DNA of 64,000 bases from Lacrimispora saccharolytica (GCA_021531795.1 JADYUL010000001.1:372001-436000); one strand, 5' to 3'. Counted from the stretch's first letter, positions 1 to 8,328 are shown. The notes: generated by a model not told the origin, from the sequence alone. Numbers and translations: made by a program.

Positions 1-2
1 TG

Positions 3-413
3 TCTAAAAAATTCAAGAATAATGCAAAGTACATCTATGATGAAGAATTTGATATCGTATCCAAAGCAAGAAATTTGGAATTATATGATCTGTATCTTAA
101 AAAGTATAAAGAGTCAATCTATTCTAAAAGAATTAATAAACCATTGGAAATAATAGAAAATGGAAGAACTGACTTTGAGAAATTGAGTGTATTAGAACAG
201 GTTGATATGTTATTAAACATCCATAGTACATTTGGAAGAAGTGGAGCATCTGGAGTTGATTTAGGCAAAATAGGTGGGTCTCCAAGATGTGCAGCGACAA
301 GCTTTAGTGCAAATGTGTCAAATTGGAATAAGCAATATAAAGATGTTCGCATTATTGATATGTCACCCTCAGGGTTATGGGAAAGACAATCAATGAATCT
401 TTTGGAATTGTAA
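3..413 (+). CDS. cas9: Cas9 C-terminal end (type II-A), cut by the window edge
   Basis: This is the last 136 codons of an RNA-guided DNA endonuclease; the start lies before the window. The frame is open from base 3 and ends with TAA at 411-413. The PAM-interacting C-terminal region is recognisable from SKRINKPLEIIENGR, the FEKLSVLEQ segment, the LGKIGGSPR turn and the final MSPSGLWE stretch, which match the ends of Firmicutes II-A Cas9 proteins. The catalytic RuvC and HNH parts cannot be judged here. Immediately downstream, overlapping by 37 bases, is a csn2 remnant rather than cas1, so the last few codons may be close to a deletion junction. The family assignment is firm; whether the full protein is intact is unknown. 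Confidence 0.88.
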   Translation, partial: SKKFKNNAKYIYDEEFDIVSKARNLELYDLYLKKYKESIYSKRINKPLEIIENGRTDFEKLSVLEQVDMLLNIHSTFGRSGASGVDLGKIGGSPRCAATSFSANVSNWNKQYKDVRIIDMSPSGLWERQSMNLLEL

Positions 414-685
414 TAAAGTCATTAGGGCTTGAATTCAATGAAGATTATGGTAATATTTGTGATAAAATAATCGATTATATGGAACTTGTGAGAGAATATG
501 ATAGTATCAAACTGTTTGTCTTTGTCAACTTAAGAAGTTATATCTCAGATAAAGACTGTATAATGTTATATGACACAATCTTGAGGAAACAATTTATGAC
601 AATTATGCTTGAAAATTGTGAGCACGAGATTTGTCCATACGAAAAACGTACTATCATTGATAAGGATGATTGCGTAATAAAATAA
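377..685 (+). pseudogene. csn2: Csn2 remnant (C-terminal half only)
   Basis: The frame encodes 102 residues that match the second half of the type II-A adaptation protein Csn2: a central helix, the strand KLFVFVNLRSYIS, and the terminal IIDKDDCVIK. Csn2 is normally about 220 residues and forms a DNA-end-binding ring used in spacer acquisition. Here roughly the first 120 residues, including the nucleotide-binding-like core, are missing. The similarity begins almost exactly where cas9 ends. cas1 and cas2, which normally lie between cas9 and csn2, are absent, so one deletion probably removed cas1, cas2 and the csn2 5' half. It is unlikely to support adaptation. The ATG at 377 has no convincing ribosome-binding site. 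Confidence 0.75.
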
Positions 686-787
686 GTTCTTTGAAAACAA
701 AATATGGAGCATGAAGATACACACAACTACATCCCTGTTTATACTGCTATCAGGCAATGCGGATTGTTCCTCAAATGATGATTTGGG
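686..787 (+). other. CRISPR leader
   Basis: A non-coding stretch of about 100 bases lies between the csn2 remnant and the first repeat. In type II-A loci the leader occupies this place and contains the array promoter and the anchoring sequence used for new spacers. I see no strong promoter match, so the call rests on position. Confidence 0.5.
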
Positions 788-1143
788 GTTTGAGAGCAGT
801 GTAATTCTATAGGGGTCTTAAGCTTACATAGTGTATTACAATGCACTACCTCCGTTTGAGAGCAGTGTAATTCTATAGGGGTCTCAAGCTTGCAAAACAT
901 TTTGAATACAGGTCAAATGTTTGAGAGCAGTGTAATTCTATAGGGGTCTCAAGCTGTTAGTCATAGAGAAGCCTTGCAGATTATGTTTGAGAGCAGTGTA
1001 ATTCTATAGGGGTCTCAAGCCCCATACATATTCGTCGTAACCTTTAGATAGTTTGAGAGCAGTGTAATTCTATAGGGGTCTCAAGCTGAAGAAAAATGGC
1101 TTATGGACTGTAAATCTGTTTGAGAGCAGTGTAATTCTATAGG
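788..1143 (+). CRISPR. Type II-A CRISPR array, five full repeats plus a truncated sixth, five spacers
   Basis: Repeats of 36 bp start at 788, 854, 919, 985, 1051 and 1118. They begin GTTTGAGAGCAGTG and end TCTCAAGC, so the ends are partly self-complementary as in other II-A repeats. The sixth copy matches for only its first 26 bases (1118-1143) and then diverges, marking the trailer end. The first copy differs from the others by one base near its 3' end (CTTAAGC instead of CTCAAGC). Spacers occupy 824-853, 890-918, 955-984, 1021-1050 and 1087-1117 (29 to 31 bp) and are all different. The array is read in the same direction as cas9. With cas1 and cas2 absent it probably cannot grow. Confidence 0.97.
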
Positions 1144-1226
1144 CAGCTTTTTTTGAGGTACCATGATATTTAGGGAACGTTTTGTTTCGCTGTATGACGG
1201 TAGTGTGTCATATTTCATGTTCTATT

Positions 1227-1271
1227 CTTGCAAGGCTGCGATTCGCTCAGTTCGGGGCGATTTTGCAGGGG
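1227..1271 (+). repeat. 45-bp direct repeat, copy 1
   Basis: This 45-base segment recurs at 2237-2281 with two mismatches. The shared core includes CGCTCAGTTCGGGGCGATTT. The two copies bracket the DUF3990 and DUF3791 genes, and both are followed by a gene start. The function is unknown; it may be a duplication scar or a dispersed intergenic repeat. Confidence 0.85.
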
Positions 1272-1304
1272 AATAATTGATAATCACGTGAAGGGAGGTA
1301 TGAT

Positions 1305-1766
1305 ATGGCATTAATGACCGTTTATCACGGCGGGTATCAACCGGTAGAAAAGCCGGAGATACGTGTGAATAAGTATACAAAGGATTTCGGTGAAGGTTTT
1401 TATTGCACCATAATAAAAGAACAAGCTCAGAAGTGGGCAAGGCGTTATACTACAAAAATTGTATCGGTATATGATGTGCGAATAACGTCAGGACTTAAGG
1501 TTCTGGAGTATAAAGAAATGACAGAAGAATGGCTGGATTTTATTGTTGCTTGCAGAAGTGGACAACCTCACGATTATGATATTGTGATTGGGGCTATGGC
1601 TGATGATCAGATTTATTCTAACATTTCCGATTATATGGATGGAACCATTACAAGGGAACAGTTTTGGGTTTTGGCTAAATTCAAATATCCGACACATCAG
1701 ATTGCATTTTGTACGGAGGAGGCACTTAAATGCTTGAATTACAGGGGAGCAGAGGAGGTCCAGTGA
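1305..1766 (+). CDS. DUF3990 protein (ADP-ribosyltransferase-like fold)
   Basis: The 153-residue protein opens with VYHGGYQPVEKPEI and contains the FGEGFYCTIIKEQAQKWA block typical of DUF3990, a family placed among ADP-ribosyltransferase-like proteins. The ATG at 1305 follows GAAGGGAGG with good spacing. The stop overlaps the start of the DUF3791 gene (TGATG), so the pair is probably translationally coupled. DUF3990 and DUF3791 genes are often found together in Firmicutes and have been suggested to act as a toxin-antitoxin-like unit; that role is inference here and no activity can be read from the sequence. No signal peptide or membrane segment is visible, so it should be cytoplasmic. Confidence 0.75.
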   Translation: MALMTVYHGGYQPVEKPEIRVNKYTKDFGEGFYCTIIKEQAQKWARRYTTKIVSVYDVRITSGLKVLEYKEMTEEWLDFIVACRSGQPHDYDIVIGAMADDQIYSNISDYMDGTITREQFWVLAKFKYPTHQIAFCTEEALKCLNYRGAEEVQ

Positions 1767-2227
1767 TGGTTGGAGCAGGAAGAGTATCGAAGGAGGAAAA
1801 TGACCTGACCTTTACTTGCGGATTAATCGAATATATAGCCAGGAAAACGAAGAATACTCGCTCAGATGTGGTAGAAAAGCTTGGAAAAGACAGAATAAAT
1901 AAGATATATGAGCTAGCGGAGGTCTATCACTGTGACAATATTGACAAAGTGAGCGATGAGTTTATTGAAGAAGCTGGTATTGAAGATGGTAGCTTCGACA
2001 ATGTAGCGGATTGCAGATATTCTATACCTTCTTTCTGGGATATAAGTAAGGTATATAAGCGTCTGATTAAGATGGTTGCGGAAGATAGTGGGACTGATTA
2101 CATTGAAGCGCTGTCGGAGGTATATACGTCCTTCATCAGCCCTAAGATTGATGATTATAACAGCAGTGTTTATTATGAGACGCCCAGTTACCTTTTCGAA
2201 TGCTTCAAGGAGAAGAAGATGTTGTAG
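1766..2227 (+). CDS. DUF3791 domain protein
   Basis: The start was set at ATG 1766, which overlaps the upstream TGA and follows AGAGGAGG; a longer frame from 1730 would lack a site. The protein has 153 residues. Its first 75 residues (FTCGLIEYIARKTKN, then a helical GKDRINKIYELAEVYH part) match DUF3791, a small helical family usually coded beside DUF3990. The second half, after residue 85, repeats a helical DUF3791-like pattern (DISKVYKRLIKMVAED, YIEALSEVY), so it may be a duplicated or extended form. A partner or antidote role for DUF3990 is suggested only by the overlap. Confidence 0.65.
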   Translation: MVGAGRVSKEENDLTFTCGLIEYIARKTKNTRSDVVEKLGKDRINKIYELAEVYHCDNIDKVSDEFIEEAGIEDGSFDNVADCRYSIPSFWDISKVYKRLIKMVAEDSGTDYIEALSEVYTSFISPKIDDYNSSVYYETPSYLFECFKEKKML

Positions 2228-2236
2228 GAGTGTTTA

Positions 2237-2281
2237 CTTGCAAGGCGGCGATACGCTCAGTTCGGGGCGATTTTGCAGGGG
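2237..2281 (+). repeat. 45-bp direct repeat, copy 2
   Basis: This is the second copy of the segment at 1227-1271, differing at two positions. It begins 9 bases after the DUF3791 stop and precedes the next small gene. Confidence 0.85.
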
Positions 2282-2323
2282 TAATTAACAAAAAAAATAA
2301 GTGGATTACCGGGACAACCGGTG

Positions 2324-2629
2324 ATGGAAGGGATCGGATTGACAGAGCATCAGATAGAATGGGTACGAACTAAAGAAAAACTTGTAGAGGATATTGCCAG
2401 ACTGGGCTTTCCTAGAGAATTAGGGGAGCTGATTGCCAAACAGTTGAAGAGTCCTAAGGCGATGCACAGGATGATGTCTTATCTACATAACGTGAAGCCG
2501 CAGAACGTGGAGCTTGTCGTGGACGAGATGCTTGCTATATGCAGCGAGATAGAAGAATGGCGCGATAAGAAGGAATGTGAGGAAGCCAATGCGAAATACA
2601 ACGAACTGTTGAATTTCGGGCTGAATTAG
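2324..2629 (+). CDS. Conserved small helical protein, function unknown
   Basis: The 101-residue acidic protein is almost entirely helical by eye (IEWVRTKEKLVEDIARLGFP, ELGELIAKQL, VVDEMLAICSEIEEW). I recognise it as a family common in Lachnospiraceae but know no function. There is no signal peptide or membrane segment. ATG 2324 is chosen; GTG 2321 directly before it is equally possible and neither has a strong ribosome-binding site. It follows copy 2 of the 45-bp repeat and may belong to the same accessory cluster as the DUF3990/DUF3791 genes. Confidence 0.6.
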   Translation: MEGIGLTEHQIEWVRTKEKLVEDIARLGFPRELGELIAKQLKSPKAMHRMMSYLHNVKPQNVELVVDEMLAICSEIEEWRDKKECEEANAKYNELLNFGLN

Positions 2630-2652
2630 GAGCATTAGGTGAGGTACATAAT

Positions 2653-2841
2653 ATGGACGAACATGAGCTTAATGATATAGTAAATATTCTTGACAAAATG
2701 GTAGCTCAGGAAATATCAAGGATTAAGGTAGCGACCTCTGATGAAGCAGAGGAGGGTAGTGTCAGCCGTGAATATCACCACGGCAGATGTGACATTGGAA
2801 GCCCCTGGGCGAGAGGCTGTGCTTTCGATGTTCTGGAGTAG
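2653..2841 (+). CDS. Small protein of unknown function
   Basis: The 62-residue product starts at ATG 2653 after GGTGAGG. It has a charged helical first half and a Cys/His/Gly-rich end (HHGRCDIGSPWARGC). I recall similar endings in other Lachnospiraceae small proteins but cannot assign a role. It lies 23 bases after the upstream gene, in the same direction, so co-transcription is likely. Confidence 0.45.
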   Translation: MDEHELNDIVNILDKMVAQEISRIKVATSDEAEEGSVSREYHHGRCDIGSPWARGCAFDVLE

Positions 2842-2844
2842 CCT

Positions 2845-2958
2845 ATGGAATACAACGGAGAAATAATTGTTGATTTATTGGAAATACTGGGACCAATTGC
2901 ATTGATATTTGCCGGTATGGCAATACTGATTATGCTGCCGGTTTACTTCAATGGATGA
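2845..2958 (+). CDS. Small single-span membrane peptide (37 aa)
   Basis: An ATG at 2845 follows GGAG by seven bases and opens 37 codons ending TGA 2956-2958. After a short acidic start comes a long hydrophobic run (ILGPIALIFAGMAILIMLPV) that would form one membrane helix. It begins three bases after the upstream stop, which suggests coupling. Its small size makes it uncertain. Confidence 0.4.
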   Translation: MEYNGEIIVDLLEILGPIALIFAGMAILIMLPVYFNG

Positions 2959-2976
2959 ATCTTATTTAGTCCTGTA

Positions 2977-3576
2977 CTACTTCCTGAATACGGCGACGAT
3001 GCTTCTTATACACGCCTCAAGATAGGGCTTGTAGTGCTCATAATCAACAGGCTGTTGTTCCAATATTATAGAATGACAGGTTGAGCTTACGAGTTCAACC
3101 ACTGTATAGAGCATGAGCATCGGATCGTTCCATTCGGAGCCGTCCTTTTCTATAATTTCGTAGAATTTGGCAATAAGGTCGAATTCTTCCTTGACATCCT
3201 CGCGCTCCATTGCGTTCTTATATATACCGTAATTCAGATTCTTATTGAGGAAACGCAGGAGCATTGAGTCATTCATCAGTTGTTCAATTAAATCATTGGC
3301 AATGAATACGAAGGAGTCCTCTACAGAGAGGGCTTCTTTTTTCTGCAATTCTGTGAGAGAGTGTGTGAGAAGCTGCGCAGCCTTCTGCGCAATAAGCTTC
3401 TCGATTAAGTCATCCTTGTCTCTGAAATAGAAGTAGAAGGTTCCTTTGCCGACTCCGGCATGCTCTGTTATATCCGATATAGTTGTATTCGGAATTCCTT
3501 TGTTCATAAACAATGAAAATGCATGTGACAGAAGTGCATTTTTCTTGATTCTTTTGTTTTCTTCAGCTTTTCCCAT
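2977..3576 (-). CDS. TetR-family transcriptional repressor
   Basis: The 199-residue protein has a classic TetR N-terminal helix-turn-helix at residues 10-60 (TTISDITEHAGVGKGTFYFY followed by FRDKDDLIEKLI) and a variable helical ligand-binding C-terminal part. It is divergent from the MMPL exporter gene at 3822. The shared intergenic region holds three near-palindromic sites of the form TGACC-N3-GGTCA, one lying across the exporter promoter, so this protein very likely represses the exporter and lipoprotein genes and perhaps itself. The ligand is unknown. The start ATG at 3576 gives the expected family length. Confidence 0.9.
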   Translation of the reverse strand: MGKAEENKRIKKNALLSHAFSLFMNKGIPNTTISDITEHAGVGKGTFYFYFRDKDDLIEKLIAQKAAQLLTHSLTELQKKEALSVEDSFVFIANDLIEQLMNDSMLLRFLNKNLNYGIYKNAMEREDVKEEFDLIAKFYEIIEKDGSEWNDPMLMLYTVVELVSSTCHSIILEQQPVDYEHYKPYLEACIRSIVAVFRK

Positions 3577-3695
3577 TTTTACAACCTTTTCCTAAATTGT
3601 AATCAATCTATCCCCATATGCTTATTCAGATAATATCTGTTAATACATAATACCACGGGCTTTTTCAATTATTCAACCTTTCACACAACAAAAAT

Positions 3696-3787
3696 TGACC
3701 AATAGTCTAAAATTTTTATAAATAATATTGACTAGCGGTCAATTTTGTAATATTATCCCTTAAGACAATAAAAATGACCAACGGTCA
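3696..3787 (+). promoter_or_regulatory. Promoter with three TetR-type operators
   Basis: Three related dyads are visible: TGACCAATAGTCT at 3696-3708, TGACTAGCGGTCA at 3729-3741 and the perfect TGACCAACGGTCA at 3775-3787. A strong promoter, TTGACT (3728-3733), 17 bases, TATTAT (3751-3756), reads towards the exporter. The middle operator covers the -35 box and the third lies just downstream of the expected transcript start, a layout for repression by the divergent TetR protein. Confidence 0.8.
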
Positions 3788-3821
3788 GAAAAATTCGAAC
3801 CTATATAAGAGAGGAGTTTGT

Positions 3822-5930
3822 ATGCTAAAGGTTTCGGAAAAAATTGTAAAGTTTAGAAAGCTGATACTGGTGTTAGCCTTTCTTCTGCTGATTCCATCAG
3901 GCATGGGATATCTTAATACCAAGGTAAACTATGATATTCTGTATTACCTGCCGGATGAAATTGAGACCATGAAGGGTCAGGATGTTCTGCTTGATGACTT
4001 CGGCAAGGGTGCATACGGCATGTTCGTGTGCAATGGTATGAACAAAAGCGAAGTACAGAATATGAAGGAAGAGGTGGAACAGATAGACCATGTGGCTAAG
4101 GTAATCTGTTTTGACAGCCTGACGGGAGGGAGGATTCCCAAGGAGGTGCTTCCTGAATCCGTGAAGGACATTTTCTATGGGAGAGACGGTAACAGCACAC
4201 TTATGTTTCTCTTCTTTGATACTACGACATCACAGGATGAGACAATGGATGCTGTTGAGGAGCTTCGACAAATAGCCGGTAAGAATTGCTTTCTATCGAG
4301 TATGTCAGCTATCTCAACGGATACTAAGAATCTGGTTGAGAGTGAGATGATGGTATATACAGCTATTGCAGTAGCCCTATGTATATTGGTTCTTTTGGTT
4401 ACTACGGATTCTTTCCTGATACCGATTCTGTTCATGATAAGTATCGGTCTGGCAGTTATATACAATCTTGGAAGTAACATAATTCAGGGAGAGATATCGT
4501 ATATAACAATGGCGCTCGTAGCAATACTTCAGCTGGGCGTTACAATGGATTATTCGATTTTCCTGTACCACAGCTACAAAGAGCAGCAGGAGGAATACGA
4601 GGATTCGAAGGAGGCCATGGCACATGCGATTGCGGCAACCATAGTATCGGTTACGGGTTCGTCGCTTACTACAATCGCAGGCTTCCTTGCTATGTGCTTC
4701 ATGACCTTTGCACTTGGCCTTGATATGGGAGTGGTTATGGCTAAGGGAGTAGTTCTAGGCGTTATCTGCTGCGTAACTGTACTGCCATCACTAATCCTTG
4801 TATTCGACAAATGGGTAAAAAAGACAGGGCACAAAGCGATTCATATAAAAGGTGAGAAGCTGACAAAGCTCATTACCAAAATATATCCGGTAATTGCCAT
4901 ATTGATGGTTGTGCTAAGTATTCCTGCAATCCATGGCAATAATAATGTAAAGGTATATTACAAACTGGATGAGAGCCTCCCGGAAGAATTACCCAGCCGA
5001 CAGGCGAATGCAGTACTTGCGGATAACTTCGAATTAAGTTCGATATCCATGGTTCTGGTTGATGCAGATATGTCTACCGTTGATACCGTGGCAATGATGG
5101 ATGACATACAGAATATTGACGGTGTGTCCTTTGCACTCGGAGCTGATTCGCTGAAAGCGCCTTTGATTCCTGAGGAGATGTTGCCCGGGGAGCTTGAGGC
5201 GGAGCTTACAAGCGACAACTGGAAGCTGATTCTTGTTAGCTCGGAATATGAGGTTGCAACAGATGAAGCCAATGCTCAGTGTGAGGCTATAGAGAAGGTA
5301 ATTAAGTCATACGACCCTGACGGTATGCTGGTAGGTGAAGCGCCGGCTACGAAAGATTTGGTTAGGATCACTGACAGAGACTTCAGAGTTGTTAGTATAG
5401 TCAGTATCGGGGCGATTTTCCTGCTCATATGCATTGTACTTAAGTCGGTATCACTACCGATTATACTTGTTGCGGTTATTGAGCTGGCAATCAACGTGAA
5501 TATGGCGCTGTCGTACTACACAGGTTCGGTGCTTCCGTTTATTGCGTCGGTCTGCGTCGGAACCATACAGCTGGGAGCAACGGTTGACTATGCGATACTT
5601 ATGACGACCAGATACAAGCAGGAGAGAATCGGAGGGGCAGGCAGGAAGGCTGCGGTAGCAACAGCGCTTATGGCATCGGTTAATGCAGTCTTTACGAGTG
5701 CGCTGGGCTTCTTCGCTGCAACGGTCGGTGTAGCGCTTTATTCGGATGTAGATCTGATAGGCTCGATATGCATGCTGCTGGCAAGAGGAGCAATCTTAAG
5801 TATGATAATCGTGCTGATATTCCTGCCGTCCATGTTCCTGATATTCGACAGGCTGATTCTTGCAACAACGTGGGATATGAGACATTTAAATAAGAGACAG
5901 AAAGAGGTAAACAACAATGAGGAAGAATAA
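3822..5930 (+). CDS. MMPL/RND-superfamily membrane transporter
   Basis: The start is placed at ATG 3822, which follows GAGAGGAG; an upstream in-frame ATG at 3774 lies inside an operator and has no site. The 702-residue protein has the two-repeat MMPL layout: one membrane helix, an extracytoplasmic domain, a block of about five helices, then the same again. It contains charged and polar residues in the helix following each domain (for example QLGVTMDYSIFLYHSYK and its repeat QLGATVDYAILMTTRYK). MMPL proteins export lipids or hydrophobic compounds using the proton gradient. Its stop overlaps the downstream lipoprotein gene by 14 bases, so the two probably work together under the TetR repressor. 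Confidence 0.88.
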   Translation: MLKVSEKIVKFRKLILVLAFLLLIPSGMGYLNTKVNYDILYYLPDEIETMKGQDVLLDDFGKGAYGMFVCNGMNKSEVQNMKEEVEQIDHVAKVICFDSLTGGRIPKEVLPESVKDIFYGRDGNSTLMFLFFDTTTSQDETMDAVEELRQIAGKNCFLSSMSAISTDTKNLVESEMMVYTAIAVALCILVLLVTTDSFLIPILFMISIGLAVIYNLGSNIIQGEISYITMALVAILQLGVTMDYSIFLYHSYKEQQEEYEDSKEAMAHAIAATIVSVTGSSLTTIAGFLAMCFMTFALGLDMGVVMAKGVVLGVICCVTVLPSLILVFDKWVKKTGHKAIHIKGEKLTKLITKIYPVIAILMVVLSIPAIHGNNNVKVYYKLDESLPEELPSRQANAVLADNFELSSISMVLVDADMSTVDTVAMMDDIQNIDGVSFALGADSLKAPLIPEEMLPGELEAELTSDNWKLILVSSEYEVATDEANAQCEAIEKVIKSYDPDGMLVGEAPATKDLVRITDRDFRVVSIVSIGAIFLLICIVLKSVSLPIILVAVIELAINVNMALSYYTGSVLPFIASVCVGTIQLGATVDYAILMTTRYKQERIGGAGRKAAVATALMASVNAVFTSALGFFAATVGVALYSDVDLIGSICMLLARGAILSMIIVLIFLPSMFLIFDRLILATTWDMRHLNKRQKEVNNNEEE

Positions 5931-8187
5931 GATATTGGCTATAATCTGTAGTGTATCGTTACTGGGAACAATGTTGATCGGATGCGGACAGCAGGATGCG
6001 GATAAAGCTGCCCCGGATGCGCAGACAGACTCATCCGATGCGAGGTCTTCAATCGAGGAGATGGATTCTGTGGTTCAGTCAATGGAAGCGGCCAACCTCA
6101 TTACGCACAGCGACAGTTCGGGTAAGGAAGAGACGGTCTACGTTCTTCTGGATGCCAATGGAAACAAGACGGATACAATAGTAAGTGAGTGGCTAAAGAA
6201 TCCGGAGGGTGCTCAGACCATGTATGACAGCACAAAGCTCAAGGACGTTGAAGTTGTTAAGGGCAATGCATCCTATACGCAGGATGATGATATGCTGGTC
6301 TGGAATTCCGATGGAGGAGATATATATTATCAGGGGAAATCCGATAAGGAGGTGCCTGTAAACGTCGAGGTTACCTATACCCTTAATGATGCAAAAGTGG
6401 ATGCAACTGAGATTGACCACGCATCAGGGCATCTGGTGGTGAACTATAACTATACGAATAACTACGCCGAGGAAATGGTAATTGATGGTGAAAGAAGGAC
6501 TGTTTACCAACCCTTCGCAATGATGACGGGAATGATGCTGGATAACGAGAAGGTATCCAATATAGAAGTTACGAATGGTAAGGCAATCAATAGTGGTGAC
6601 TATACCATAGTATTCGGAATGGCTATGCCGGGGCTGGCAGAGAGTCTTGGAATAGACAGCGATGAAATTGAGATTCCGGAGTCAGTGATTGTTGAGGCAG
6701 ATGTGCAGGATTTCAGCATGCCGATGACTGTTACTGTGGCAAGTAATAATGCACTGTCTGAGCTTGGACTGGATGAGTTCGATTCGGTGGATGAGCTGAA
6801 GGATAAGGCAGGTCAGCTTAACGACGGCATAAATATGCTGTCGGACGGAGCAGGTCAGCTTAACGACGGAATCATTACGCTGTCAGACGGAACGGATAGT
6901 CTGAAGGATGGAACCGTGGATCTTGTAAGCGGTGTCGGAGCATTAAATGACGGAGCAGTCAGTCTGTCTGATGGAGCAGGTAAACTGAGCGATGGAACAA
7001 AGAAGCTCTCCGGTGGCGCAACCCAGGTTAATGATGGAGCCGGTGCACTTAAGGACGGACTTCATAAGCTTAAGGATAATACACCGGCCCTTGAAAGTGG
7101 TGTCAATGATTTGAGTAGTGGTGCAGCACAGCTTAATGACGGACTGAGCCAGATTAATACTAAGAGTGCGGCGCTGAATACTGGTGCAGAAAGTCTTGTT
7201 AAGGGTGCTGAGCAGTTGGCAACAGCACTGAATTCTTTAAGCAACAGTGTAACAGCGCTGAGTAACGGAGCGACAGGTGTGTCAGAGGGTGCGACTCAGG
7301 CTGAGGACGACGTAGACAACGTTCTTGACGTCTATAAGTCAGTGGCTGGTAATCTGGAGACAATATCAGCTTCGCTTGATACTCAGATTAGTGCTCTGAA
7401 TTCTTTACCCCTACCGGAAGATGCAACGGAAGCACAACAGGCTACTCAGGAAATACTAGAGGAATTGACTGAACTTAAAGACAATATAGATGGATGCCTC
7501 AGCGATCCCAACTCTGTCAATGATGAGACAAGGAACTTGAACCAGTCCATGGAGACACTTGCTTCCGATGCGGCAACACTTGATTCCGGTATTAATCAGA
7601 CTCTCACACAGGCCCAGGCAGCAGCAAAAGCACTAAGCACTGGAGCAACAAATCTTCAGCAGGGTATAAAGGCGTATACAGATGGTGTGGTCTCATGTAC
7701 GGATGGTGCAAAAAAACTGAATGATGGACTTATCGCACTGAAGGGCCAGCTTCCGGCTTTGTCTGAGGGCTTAAATAAGCTTACTGATGGTGCAGACAGT
7801 CTGGCAGCAGGAACAGATGAGCTGGCTAAGGGTGCAGGTGAGCTTGTAACGGGTTCCTCTACTCTGGCGGATGGAGCCATGCAGCTCGCTGACGGAACAG
7901 GCAGGCTTAACGACGGAAGCATTGAACTGAAGGATGGTGTCATCAGGCTTAGTGATGGTGTTTACGAGCTTCTGGACGGCTCCAGTCGGCTCAAGGAAGG
8001 TGTGGAAGAGTACAGAACGGAAGGCATTGATAAGATTACAGATCTTGTTAACAACAATATTGAGAAATACTATGACAGACTGTGCGCTGTAAGGGACTAT
8101 GCAGATGAGTACACATCCTTCGCCGGCTCCGGCAACGACACCGACAGTTCGGTCAAGTTCATCATAAGGACTGATGCGGTGAACTGA
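5917..8187 (+). CDS. Lipoprotein with many LxxG heptad repeats (YhgE/Pip-like)
   Basis: The 756-residue protein starts with a lipoprotein signal (charged MRKNK, hydrophobic run, lipobox LIGC with Cys23), so it should be anchored to the outer face of the membrane. After a beta-rich domain of about 280 residues come long runs of seven-residue repeats such as AGQLNDGI and KLSDGT, the pattern seen in YhgE/Pip-type proteins, in two blocks separated by a coiled-coil-like region (about residues 460-570). The repeats probably form an extended rod. It overlaps the MMPL gene by 14 bases and is likely its extracytoplasmic partner. Unlike YhgE it has no multi-helix membrane domain of its own. Confidence 0.82.
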   Translation: MRKNKILAIICSVSLLGTMLIGCGQQDADKAAPDAQTDSSDARSSIEEMDSVVQSMEAANLITHSDSSGKEETVYVLLDANGNKTDTIVSEWLKNPEGAQTMYDSTKLKDVEVVKGNASYTQDDDMLVWNSDGGDIYYQGKSDKEVPVNVEVTYTLNDAKVDATEIDHASGHLVVNYNYTNNYAEEMVIDGERRTVYQPFAMMTGMMLDNEKVSNIEVTNGKAINSGDYTIVFGMAMPGLAESLGIDSDEIEIPESVIVEADVQDFSMPMTVTVASNNALSELGLDEFDSVDELKDKAGQLNDGINMLSDGAGQLNDGIITLSDGTDSLKDGTVDLVSGVGALNDGAVSLSDGAGKLSDGTKKLSGGATQVNDGAGALKDGLHKLKDNTPALESGVNDLSSGAAQLNDGLSQINTKSAALNTGAESLVKGAEQLATALNSLSNSVTALSNGATGVSEGATQAEDDVDNVLDVYKSVAGNLETISASLDTQISALNSLPLPEDATEAQQATQEILEELTELKDNIDGCLSDPNSVNDETRNLNQSMETLASDAATLDSGINQTLTQAQAAAKALSTGATNLQQGIKAYTDGVVSCTDGAKKLNDGLIALKGQLPALSEGLNKLTDGADSLAAGTDELAKGAGELVTGSSTLADGAMQLADGTGRLNDGSIELKDGVIRLSDGVYELLDGSSRLKEGVEEYRTEGIDKITDLVNNNIEKYYDRLCAVRDYADEYTSFAGSGNDTDSSVKFIIRTDAVN

Positions 8188-8328
8188 TTGGTAATAATCT
8201 CTTTATAATTGTTCAAAAGATTTAATTTGTAAACCGCCCATCGGAGACCTTATAGTATAAGTATACAGAGATTGCTGCAACTGATGTTGTATGTAATCAG
8301 AACATATATTATTAAGGAGGTTGGTATT

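Noticed and set aside
1162-1281. Short plus-strand ORF running through repeat copy 1
   Set aside because: No ribosome-binding site, and the other repeat copy has no matching start; likely non-coding.
686-1300. tracrRNA next to the array
   Set aside because: No anti-repeat on either strand was found near the array; in type II-A loci it normally lies upstream of cas9, outside this window.
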